In this document: one piece after another, positions 1 to 5,189 of the stretch
Layout: the number at the start of each line of letters is the position of its first letter
Numbering within the stretch: the stretch's first letter is position 1
Origin: Gemmataceae bacterium
GTDB taxonomy: Bacteria > Planctomycetota > Planctomycetia > Gemmatales > Gemmataceae
Direction of reading: 5' to 3'
Length of the DNA stretch: 7,010 bases
NCBI GenBank assembly: GCA_947490035.1
Contig: CANLGS010000210.1
Coordinates: 1-7,010 of the forward strand
Program-made: the position numbers and the translations under genes
The notes under the pieces: model-generated
The model's input: the letters and a program-made list of their open reading frames with translations, nothing else
The model's database searches: none
What the model was told of the DNA's origin: nothing

Positions 1-126
1 CATGCTCTCCGGCGTCACCCACTTCACTTCGGCGCCGGCCTTCGCCAGTTCCTTCTGGAGCGCGACGGCGCTCGCGCGGATCGCGTCGCCGATGTCGATG
101 CCGATGAACGTTCGCGTGCGCGCCAT
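1..126 (-). CDS. thpR: RNA 2',3'-cyclic phosphodiesterase (ThpR/LigT family), N-terminal 42 residues, cut by window edge
   Basis: Only the first 42 codons are present; the gene continues past the left edge of the window. The translation begins MARTRTFIGIDIGDAIRASA and continues with an LQKEL helix followed by VKWVTPESM. This matches the start of the 2H-phosphoesterase ThpR/LigT family: an 'RTFIAID' first strand, an amphipathic helix, then 'VKWV.PE.(L/M)H' leading into the first HxT motif. That catalytic motif would lie just beyond the edge and cannot be seen. Family members hydrolyse RNA 2',3'-cyclic phosphate ends and are cytosolic. The ATG at 124-126 is chosen because it starts the conserved strand directly. 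A GGAGGT Shine-Dalgarno (complement of 138-143) lies 11 nt upstream, slightly far. It is the last of four same-strand genes, separated from the kinase by a 65-bp-arm inverted repeat. The family call rests on a short stretch. Confidence 0.72.
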   Translation of the reverse strand, partial: MARTRTFIGIDIGDAIRASAVALQKELAKAGAEVKWVTPESM

Positions 127-137
127 GCGATCAGAAT

Positions 138-143
138 ACCTCC
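138..143 (-). promoter_or_regulatory. Ribosome binding site of the thpR-like gene
   Basis: GGAGGT on the minus strand, 11 nt before the ATG at 126. It lies outside the neighbouring inverted repeat, whose nearest arm begins at 151, so it should stay accessible when the hairpin forms. Confidence 0.55.
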
Positions 144-150
144 AGAAGGT

Positions 151-328
151 TGGCCACACAGAAGCACGAAGGGAACAAAGGACAAGAGCCGCAGATGACG
201 CAGAGGGACGCAGATCAAGACCAAGACAGAAGAGTGTTCTGAAGAGTTCTCTTCTTGCCTTTAATCTGCGTCCGCCTGCGTCATCTGCGGCTCTTGTCCT
301 TTGTTCCCTTCGTGCTTCTGTGTGGCCA
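151..328. repeat. Long inverted repeat, 65-nt arms (kinase to thpR gap)
   Basis: Left arm 151-215 and right arm 264-328 are reverse complements at 63 of 65 positions; the only differences are two adjacent bases at 204-205. The arms carry the sub-motif (G)ACGCAG, repeated within CGCAGATGACGCAG. The 48-nt centre contains a smaller palindrome, GAAGAGTTCTCTTC, at 241-254. The right arm ends at 328, directly against the kinase stop codon (329-331). A transcript of either strand could form a 65-bp hairpin. Spurious frames reading through both arms give the same peptide (LICV..LRHLRLLSFVPF), which makes false gene calls likely here. It may be a non-autonomous mobile hairpin, a processing site or a terminator; no T-run follows it on the minus strand. 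No transposase is nearby. Confidence 0.93.
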
Positions 329-1327
329 TTACTTCTTCTCTGAAAGAATCTCGTTCCAGAAGCCCTTCGCGCCGTGGTGCAGCCGGGCGCCGATCTGCGT
401 GATGACTTTCACCGCGAGGAAGTTCGCCGCGCGCGCCGCCTTCTCCGCCGCGACGCCGTGCGTGATGCCGTACAGGAACGCGCCGGCGAACATGTCGCCG
501 GCACCGGTCACGTCCACCGGCTTGCACGCGAACGCCGGGACGTGGCACTCCGCGCCCTGGTATCGCACGAACGCACCGTTCGGGCCGTCGGTCACCACCG
601 CGTTCGGCACCACGCCCTTCAGTTTCGCGAACGCCTCTTCCGCCGTGCTTCCGCCCGCGACCGCCATCGCCTCGGTCGCGTTCGCGAATAGCAGGTCGCT
701 TTGTGCGAGCGCTTCGCGGAAGGCGTCGCCAAACACTTGCGGCACGAACGCGTCCGAACACGTCAGCGCGACCTTCGTGCCGGCGGCTTTCGCGGCCTTG
801 AGCGCTTCGCGGATCGCGAGTTGGCCGGTCGCGGGGTTCGCGAAGATGTAGCCTTCCACGAACAACCATTCGCTCGCGGCGATCTTGTCCGCGGGGACGT
901 GCTTCGCCGCGAGGTGGCTCGATACCGCGAGGCAGGTGCGCATGGTGCGATCGGCGTCCGGCGTGATGATGCTGACGCAGGTGCCGGTGGTCTGGCCCAC
1001 GAGCGGCGGGTTGGCGAAGTCGATGTCGAGTTCCGCGAACTCGGACGTGTAGTGCAGCCCGTAGCGGTCGTCGCCGACGCAGCCCACGAACGCGCCCTTG
1101 CCGCCGAGTTGCGAACACGCGATGACGGAGTTCGCGACGCTCCCGCCGCTGACGAGTCGCAACTCGCGGTCGCCGAACGCGGCGAGCAATTTCTGCTGGT
1201 CGTCGTGTTCGGTGAGGCGCATCGTCCCCTTCTCGAACGCGAGCGGGTCGAACTCCGCGTCGCTCAGTTCGAGAAGGATATCGACCAGCGAGTTGCCGAG
1301 GCCGATGAGGTCGAATTCGCGCGGCAT
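329..1327 (-). CDS. PfkB-family carbohydrate kinase, adenosine kinase-like
   Basis: The 332-residue protein has the ribokinase/PfkB fold signatures. The N-terminal strand is FDLIGLGNSLVDIL (residues 5-18). The substrate-binding glycine motif is GGSVANS at 61-67, and CVGDDRYG lies at 83-90. TGTCVSIITPDADRTMRTCL (114-133) is the lid-proximal segment typical of adenosine kinase-like members. The NxxE magnesium motif is N216-E219. The C-terminal signature DVTGAGDMFAGAF (272-284) carries catalytic base D278 and the GAGD anion hole. The expected reaction is ATP-dependent phosphorylation of a ribose hydroxyl, most likely adenosine to AMP in purine salvage, in the cytosol; other sugar or nucleoside substrates are possible. 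The start at 1327 is chosen over an in-frame GTG at 1414 because the extra 29 residues come from the inverted repeat, and AAGAGG lies 7 nt before this ATG. The length is usual for the family. The third of four same-strand genes. Confidence 0.87.
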   Translation of the reverse strand: MPREFDLIGLGNSLVDILLELSDAEFDPLAFEKGTMRLTEHDDQQKLLAAFGDRELRLVSGGSVANSVIACSQLGGKGAFVGCVGDDRYGLHYTSEFAELDIDFANPPLVGQTTGTCVSIITPDADRTMRTCLAVSSHLAAKHVPADKIAASEWLFVEGYIFANPATGQLAIREALKAAKAAGTKVALTCSDAFVPQVFGDAFREALAQSDLLFANATEAMAVAGGSTAEEAFAKLKGVVPNAVVTDGPNGAFVRYQGAECHVPAFACKPVDVTGAGDMFAGAFLYGITHGVAAEKAARAANFLAVKVITQIGARLHHGAKGFWNEILSEKK

Positions 1328-1334
1328 CACGTAT

Positions 1335-1340
1335 CCTCTT
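1335..1340 (-). promoter_or_regulatory. Shine-Dalgarno of the kinase gene, buried in an inverted-repeat stem
   Basis: AAGAGG on the minus strand, 7 nt upstream of the ATG at 1327. It forms the outermost six bases of the left arm of the 1335-1456 inverted repeat. Its perfect partner CCTCTT lies at 1456-1451 on the minus strand, immediately after the MaoC stop codon. In a folded message the site would be base-paired. Confidence 0.7.
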
Positions 1341-1456
1341 GGTAGGTGCCGCGAGCCGAGCGGCACGGCTTCGCAAGTGCAGCCGCTTCGGGTGTGTCCC
1401 GATGACCCACGCACCGGCTTGCCCGTGCCGCTCGGCTCGCGGCACCTACCAAGAGG
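1335..1456. repeat. Perfect inverted repeat, 34-nt arms (MaoC to kinase gap)
   Basis: Arms 1335-1368 and 1423-1456 are perfect reverse complements, with a 54-nt centre. The arm core is GTGCCGCGAGCCGAGCGGCAC, itself partly self-complementary (GTGCCGC / GCGGCAC), so each arm can also fold alone. The outer end abuts the MaoC stop codon (1457-1459) with no gap. The centre has a small hairpin, CGGGTGTGTCCCG (1389-1401). The repeat fills nearly the whole 129-nt gap and contributes the kinase ribosome binding site. Its sequence is unrelated to the other inverted repeats in the window. Confidence 0.95.
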
Positions 1457-1975
1457 TCAGGTCGGGCCTTTGTTGTTCGCCGGGGCGGTGGGTTCGGCGT
1501 CGCGGGTGGCGGCCTCGCGCGCCGGCGTGCGGCACTCGATGAGCGTAATCACCTCGCCGTCCTGCACCACCTTGCCGTCCTGGTTGACGATGGACCGGTG
1601 CCAGGTCACTTCGCCGCGGCGCCCGCGCCCGCGCACCGTCTTCTCCTTGACGCGGCTCACGGTGTGAACGGTGTCGCCGATGAACACCGGCAGGCTGAAG
1701 TTCCATCCGGTGACCCGGAGCAGCGCGATGGTGCGAACGGGGGGCGCGAAGATGCCCATCCCGCTTGCCATACAGAACACCGCGAACCCGTGCGCGATGG
1801 GCCGGCGGAACGGCGTGCCCTTGGCGAACTCGTGGTCGATGTGGATCGGGTTGAAGTCGCCGCTGAACCCGGCGAAGTTGATGATGTCGGCCTCGGTGAC
1901 CGTGCGCCCGCCGGACGACCACTCCTGGCCCGCTTCCAGGTCGTCGAAGTACAGGTGAAAGGAGGAAAAGCTCAT
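1457..1975 (-). CDS. MaoC-like hotdog dehydratase / (R)-specific enoyl-CoA hydratase-type protein
   Basis: The 172-residue protein is a single hotdog-fold MaoC domain. Residues 11-40 (DDLEAG..... TVTEADIINFAGFSGD) form the usual opening. The hydratase motif follows: GDFNPIHIDHEFAKGTPF (39-56) and then PIAHG (59-63). D40 and H45 occupy the spacing of the catalytic Asp/His pair of PhaJ-type (R)-hydratases. LPVFIGDTV (about 94-102) is the conserved beta segment. The family adds water reversibly to trans-2-enoyl-CoA, or acts on related thioesters, in the cytosol; the physiological substrate cannot be read here. The last 20 or so residues are an Ala/Thr/Pro-rich tail of no evident function. The ATG at 1975 is supported by GAGG 7 nt upstream. 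It lies 103 bp downstream of a second hotdog gene on the same strand, suggesting co-transcription. Its stop codon touches an inverted repeat. Confidence 0.86.
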   Translation of the reverse strand: MSFSSFHLYFDDLEAGQEWSSGGRTVTEADIINFAGFSGDFNPIHIDHEFAKGTPFRRPIAHGFAVFCMASGMGIFAPPVRTIALLRVTGWNFSLPVFIGDTVHTVSRVKEKTVRGRGRRGEVTWHRSIVNQDGKVVQDGEVITLIECRTPAREAATRDAEPTAPANNKGPT

Positions 1976-2014
1976 TATGCGGCCTCACGATTCGGCGTAG
2001 CGCGTTCAACGAAT

Positions 2015-2043
2015 GGTATACGGCCCGCGCCGCGGCGGAACAA
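2015..2043 (-). promoter_or_regulatory. Possible sigma70-type promoter upstream of the MaoC gene
   Basis: On the minus strand TTGTTC (2043-2038) is followed after exactly 17 nt by TATACC (2020-2015). Matches to the -35/-10 consensus are 3/6 and 4/6, with ideal spacing. Transcription would start near 2008, some 30 nt before the MaoC ATG. This would let MaoC and the downstream kinase be expressed without the thioesterase. The matches are weak and promoter consensus in planctomycetes is poorly defined. Nothing else was seen in the 103-bp gap. Confidence 0.3.
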
Positions 2044-2078
2044 GGTCAGAGACGCGAGGAGCGAGTGAAAGGGAGCGG

Positions 2079-2528
2079 TCACGCCGGGAACAGTTCGACC
2101 GGCTTGCGGTCGGGCGTGGACAGATCGACGCCGACGAACACCCCTTCCGCCGACGTGACGTGAATCGTCTCCGCGCCGCGCTCGGCGTACACCTCGATGT
2201 GAACGGTCATCGACGTGCGCCCGACGCGCAAGACGGTCGTCTCGAAGCGCACCACATCCCCGACGAGGACCGGTTTCTTGAACTCGACGCGGTTGATCGC
2301 CACCGTGACGAACGACGCCCGCGGGTTGCCGCCACGAAGTTGCAACTCGCGCTGCGCGGTGATCGCGCCGGCGAGGTCGATGTACGACAGCAGCACGCCG
2401 CCGAAGATGGTGCTGTAAAGGGCATATTGACCACCGTTCGGCAACGTCCCGAATGAAGGATGACCGTTGGCGTCCTTCGGCATCATCACGACTTGCAGGG
2501 CAATGTACGGCTTGCTCTCTTCGGCCAT
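2079..2528 (-). CDS. Acyl-CoA thioesterase, YciA-like hotdog protein
   Basis: The 149-residue protein aligns by eye with the YciA/BACH type of acyl-CoA thioester hydrolase. It has an N-terminal ALQVVMMPKDANG (10-22), IFGGVLLSYIDLAGAITA (41-58), a basic strand FVTVAINRVEFKKPVLVGDV (about 73-92), TSMTVHIEV (about 104-112) and a final VDLSTPDRKPVELF that mirrors the 'VD.(E)GKPR.LP' ending. D51 sits in the position of the catalytic Asp. The expected reaction is hydrolysis of acyl-CoA to free acid and CoA in the cytosol; chain length is unknown. Compared with YciA there are about 17 extra residues between NG (21-22) and IFGG (41-44). The ATG at 2528 has GGAG 9 nt upstream. It is the promoter-proximal gene of the four-gene minus-strand group. 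Confidence 0.82.
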   Translation of the reverse strand: MAEESKPYIALQVVMMPKDANGHPSFGTLPNGGQYALYSTIFGGVLLSYIDLAGAITAQRELQLRGGNPRASFVTVAINRVEFKKPVLVGDVVRFETTVLRVGRTSMTVHIEVYAERGAETIHVTSAEGVFVGVDLSTPDRKPVELFPA

Positions 2529-2773
2529 CTGCGTGTTCTCCGGGGTTCTTTTGTTCTACGGGGCGGCGAAGGTGCCGGCGGCGAAGCCATCCCGTTGCCG
2601 CGCGACGGGCGAAAGGTTCGCTCGGTGCGGCGGCGAACGAACCGCAAGACAAAAGCAAGGGAATGTGAACCACAGAGTTCGCGCCGCGAAGAGAGACACA
2701 GAGAAGAACAAAACGAGCGCGCGCCTTCGTCCTCGTCTGTTTTATTCAGGCGCCGGGGCGGTACACTTTACGC
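2529..2773. other. Divergent intergenic region (thioesterase / cyclase)
   Basis: 245 bp between two divergent starts with no credible gene. It holds two small possible hairpins: CCCGT/ACGGG at 2591-2609 and GGTTCG/CGAACC at 2615-2643. A purine-rich stretch at 2668-2716 repeats the motif ACACAGAG/CCACAGAG and resembles a single degenerate copy of a dispersed CACAGAG-type repeat. In contrast to most other gaps, there is no long inverted repeat. Confidence 0.6.
2762..2767 (+). promoter_or_regulatory. Possible -10 element (TACACT) giving a leaderless cyclase mRNA
   Basis: TACACT matches 4/6 of TATAAT and ends only 6 nt before the ATG at 2774. If used, transcription would begin at about the start codon. 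No Shine-Dalgarno-like sequence lies in the 15 nt before this ATG. No convincing -35 is visible; TTTATT at 2741-2746 is at a short 15-nt spacing. Confidence 0.25.
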
Positions 2774-4585
2774 ATGATCCTCATCGCACAAGGGCCGAAC
2801 CCGGCGGACGCGTGGCGCCGCGCGCTGCCCGACGACGTGCCCGTCGTCCTCGGGCGCGGCGCGCCGGAGTGGTCCGCGCCGTGGGAACCGTTCCTCGCGC
2901 GACGACACGCCGAACTCACCGCGCGCGGCGCGAAGCTCAAGGTGCGCAAGCTCGCGGGCGCGGCCAACCCGGTGTTCCACGCGGGCCGACCCGCCGACCA
3001 CTTCGAGCTGATCCCCGGCGGCGCGTTCGTCATCGGGCACACCACCTTCACGTTCGCCGACGACGCGCGCACGCCGGCCCCGCCCAGCGAAGACCGGCCG
3101 CTGCTCGACATGCGCACTGTTGGTCACCACGAACTCGATCGGCTCGCGTTCCGCGACGCCCCGCACCGGCTCGACGTGCTCAGCAAACTACCGGAAGTGA
3201 TCTCCAGCGCCACCGACGATAACGACCTGTTCGCGCGGCTCGTGGACATGCTGCTCGCGGGCATCCGCCGGGCCGACGCGGTCGCCATCGTCTCGCTGCC
3301 GCCGGACGGCGCCCGGATGAAGCTCCTGCACTGGGACCGGCGGCTCTCCGGCGAAGGCGACTTCGAGCCGAGCAAGCGGCTGGTGAGCGCCGCGGTCGCG
3401 GAGCAGAACCAGACCGTGCTACACGTGTGGGGCGCGACGCCACAAGGCGCGGTCGCCGTGGACTCGTTCACGCTGCAAGGCGGCTTCGACTGGGCGTTCT
3501 GCTCGCCGGTGCGGTGCGACGCGTGCCCCGGTTGGGGGTTGTACGTCGCGGGCCGGTTCAACGGGGCGGCGCCGGCCACGCTGCTCGCGCCGTGGGAATC
3601 GAACGAACTCCGCGACGACGTGAAGTTCACCGAACTGGTGGGGAACATCCTCGGCTCGCTCCGACAGGTGCAGGTTATGCGCGAGCGGCAATCCGTGTTC
3701 CGCCGGTTCTTCTCGCCGGGCGTGATGACCGTGCTATCCGGCGGCGACGCGCCTCGCGCGCTCGAACCGCGCGAGGCCGACGTGACCGTTCTCTTCTGCG
3801 ACCTCCGCGGGTTCTCGCGCAAACTGGAAGAAGCCGCCGGTCACCTGCTCGACGTGCTGAACCGCGTCAGCGCCGCGCTGGGGCTGATGACGCGGAATAT
3901 CCTGAGCCACCGCGGCGCGGTCGCGGACTTCCTGGGCGACGCGGCGCTGGGCTTCTGGGGCTGGCCGCTGGAACAACCGGGGAAGGTGGAATACGCGTGC
4001 CGCGCGGCGCTGGGCATCCGGGCCGCGTTCGAGGCGGTCGGGCGCGACCCGGCGCACCCGCTGTACGGGTTCCGCGTCGGCATCGGGATCGCGAGCGGGC
4101 GGGCCGTGGCCGGCGGCATTGGCACGCCGGAGCAGGCGAAGGTGACCGTGTTCGGCCCGGTCGTGAACCTGGCGTCGCGCCTTCAGGACATGACCAAGCA
4201 ACTCCGCGCGCCCATCCTCATCGACGAAGCGACCGCGGACGCGGTGCGCGAACACCTGCCGCGCGACGTGAGCCGCGTGCGCCGGATGGTGAAGGTCCGG
4301 CCCTACGGAATGGAGACGGCGCTGGTGGTGGCCGAGTTGATCCCGCCGGCGGCGCCGCCCGGCACCGAGGCCGTCGAGGGCGCGCTGTCCGACGCCGACC
4401 TCGCCGCCTACGACAGCGCGCTGGACGCGTTCCTCGCGGGCGACTGGGCGACCGCGTACAAGCACCTGCACCGCGTGCCGCCGGACGACCGCGGGAAAGA
4501 CGTGCTGACGGAGTTCATCTTGAAGAACAACCGCACCCCGCCGCCCGGCTGGGACGGCGTCATCCCGCTGGGAGGTAAGGTGTGA
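2774..4585 (+). CDS. FHA-GAF-class III adenylate/guanylate cyclase
   Basis: The 603-residue soluble protein has three domains and shows no membrane segment. Residues ~20-95 form an FHA domain (LGRG 26-29, RRHAEL 43-48, N65, VIGHTTFTF 86-94), which usually binds phosphothreonine. Residues ~135-305 form a GAF-like sensor domain with a cysteine cluster, C243-C248-C251, before GWGLYVAGR. Residues ~333-520 form a class III cyclase catalytic domain: VTVLFCDLRGFS with metal ligand D343, FLGDA with second metal ligand D389, and TVFGPVVNLASRL with T458 (the D/T purine position), N465 and R469 (transition-state pair). The canonical lysine three residues before GD is D385 here, so activity or substrate choice (ATP or GTP) is uncertain. 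Residues ~540-585 (YDSALDAFLAGDWATAYKHL) resemble one TPR-like helical hairpin. It would make a cyclic nucleotide in the cytosol in response to a GAF ligand or phosphopeptide. It is divergent from the thioesterase and convergent with a small gene. ATG 2774 is the first in-frame start and begins at the FHA domain. Confidence 0.88.
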   Translation: MILIAQGPNPADAWRRALPDDVPVVLGRGAPEWSAPWEPFLARRHAELTARGAKLKVRKLAGAANPVFHAGRPADHFELIPGGAFVIGHTTFTFADDARTPAPPSEDRPLLDMRTVGHHELDRLAFRDAPHRLDVLSKLPEVISSATDDNDLFARLVDMLLAGIRRADAVAIVSLPPDGARMKLLHWDRRLSGEGDFEPSKRLVSAAVAEQNQTVLHVWGATPQGAVAVDSFTLQGGFDWAFCSPVRCDACPGWGLYVAGRFNGAAPATLLAPWESNELRDDVKFTELVGNILGSLRQVQVMRERQSVFRRFFSPGVMTVLSGGDAPRALEPREADVTVLFCDLRGFSRKLEEAAGHLLDVLNRVSAALGLMTRNILSHRGAVADFLGDAALGFWGWPLEQPGKVEYACRAALGIRAAFEAVGRDPAHPLYGFRVGIGIASGRAVAGGIGTPEQAKVTVFGPVVNLASRLQDMTKQLRAPILIDEATADAVREHLPRDVSRVRRMVKVRPYGMETALVVAELIPPAAPPGTEAVEGALSDADLAAYDSALDAFLAGDWATAYKHLHRVPPDDRGKDVLTEFILKNNRTPPPGWDGVIPLGGKV

Positions 4586-4590
4586 AGAAT

Positions 4591-4725
4591 GCGGAAGAGA
4601 AGCCGAATAAGAAAGGTAAAAGGTAAAAACGGAAGAGAAGACCCCGGCGGAAGGTGCGCCTTCCGTTTTTACCTTTTACCTTTTACTTTTTACCTTTTAC
4701 CTTTCTTATTCGGCTTCTCTTCCGC
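4591..4725. repeat. Inverted repeat with TTTTACC heptads between convergent genes; likely bidirectional terminator
   Basis: Left arm 4591-4635 (45 nt) and right arm 4660-4725 (66 nt) are reverse complements except that the right arm is exactly 21 nt, three heptads, longer. The right arm carries about five head-to-tail copies of TTTTACC from 4667 to 4701, one reading TTTTACT; the left arm has two copies of the complement. The outer ends share GCGGAAGAGAAGCCGAATAA and its complement. The repeat starts 5 nt after the cyclase stop (4583-4585) and ends 10 nt from the stop of the convergent small gene (4736-4738). It fills the convergent gap, so a transcript from either side would form the hairpin. 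A terminator role is inference. The unequal heptad number points to replication slippage after the arms were formed. Confidence 0.9.
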
Positions 4726-4735
4726 CTCGCTCAAC

Positions 4736-4960
4736 TCACGCCGACGTGGGGCGGCTGCTGCGGAACGCTTGCAGCACCTCGTACAGGTCGCCGCTGACGG
4801 CCACCTCGTCGTCGAGGAAGTCCTTCAGCCAGATGAAGTTCATCCGCTGGGCCATCGCGACGAGCGGGAGCAGGTCGCCGAGGCGCACGCGAACGTCCGG
4901 TTCGGCGCTGGGTTCGGTCTCTTCGCTCGCGGGAGTGTACAGCTTGAGTCGGGTTGCCAT
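4736..4960 (-). CDS. Small hypothetical protein, 74 residues
   Basis: I do not recognise a named family. The protein starts MATRLKLYTP, has an acidic Glu/Pro/Ala linker (residues ~11-21) and then an ordered-looking half: VRVRLGDLLPLVAMAQRM, followed by NFIWLKDFLDDEVAV and LYEVLQAFR. The pattern suggests two or three amphipathic helices; there is no signal peptide, membrane span or metal-binding motif. The start at 4960 is chosen because a strong GGAGG sits 5 nt before it. The frame extends upstream to 5128, but that extension is Arg/Cys-rich and crosses the intergenic region. Codon use is GC-rich like its neighbours, which supports a real gene. It is convergent with the cyclase and divergent from gpsA, so it is probably a single-gene transcript. 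It could be an adaptor or regulator, but nothing in the sequence shows this. Confidence 0.7.
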   Translation of the reverse strand: MATRLKLYTPASEETEPSAEPDVRVRLGDLLPLVAMAQRMNFIWLKDFLDDEVAVSGDLYEVLQAFRSSRPTSA

Positions 4961-5189
4961 GTCATCCTCCGTGGCGAGTGCCGCCGGGCACCGGTCCCCC
5001 GAGGCCGCGCAGGTTCCCCAACCCACACGCGCCGCGCCGGTAATCCAGGCTGACTCTCGCCTAGTTAATCGACAAGTGAAAGGGCGGTACTTCAATCGGA
5101 GCCGGGAACCCCGGCGGATTGAACACACGACTAGCTAAGATGTACCAGGGGGCGAAGCGGCGCCATCTCCGTAGGTGGAAATATGTATC
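4961..5189. other. Divergent intergenic region (small hypothetical / gpsA)
   Basis: 229 bp with no credible gene. It contains a compact 6-bp-stem hairpin, GCCGGGAACCCCGGC, at 5101-5115, and the start-codon region of gpsA. No long inverted repeat is present. Confidence 0.6.
5069..5096 (+). promoter_or_regulatory. Possible gpsA promoter
   Basis: TCGACA (5069-5074, 5/6 to TTGACA) is followed after 16 nt by TTCAAT (5091-5096, 4/6 to TATAAT). The implied leader of about 85 nt would carry the GC-rich hairpin at 5101-5115 near its 5' end. This is a consensus match only. Confidence 0.27.

Noticed and set aside
1328..1414. 29-residue N-terminal extension of the kinase from a GTG
   Set aside because: The extension is encoded by the inverted repeat; a good ribosome binding site and the conserved first strand support the ATG at 1327.
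261..1445. 394-codon open frame on the minus strand overlapping the kinase
   Set aside because: Arg/Pro-rich translation with no family signature; the kinase in the neighbouring frame has complete PfkB motifs. Its C-terminus is repeat-encoded.
3775..4170. Lys/Asp swap in the cyclase, with K456 replacing the purine-site Asp
   Set aside because: Anchoring on G461 and N465 places T458, not K456, at the D/T purine position, so only the lysine site is altered.
3427..4578. 383-codon plus-strand frame inside the cyclase gene
   Set aside because: Shifted frame within a gene with intact domain motifs; very Arg-rich translation.
4961..5128. 56-residue N-terminal extension of the small hypothetical protein
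   Set aside because: Arg/Cys-rich, no conservation pattern, and the GGAGG just before 4960 marks the start.
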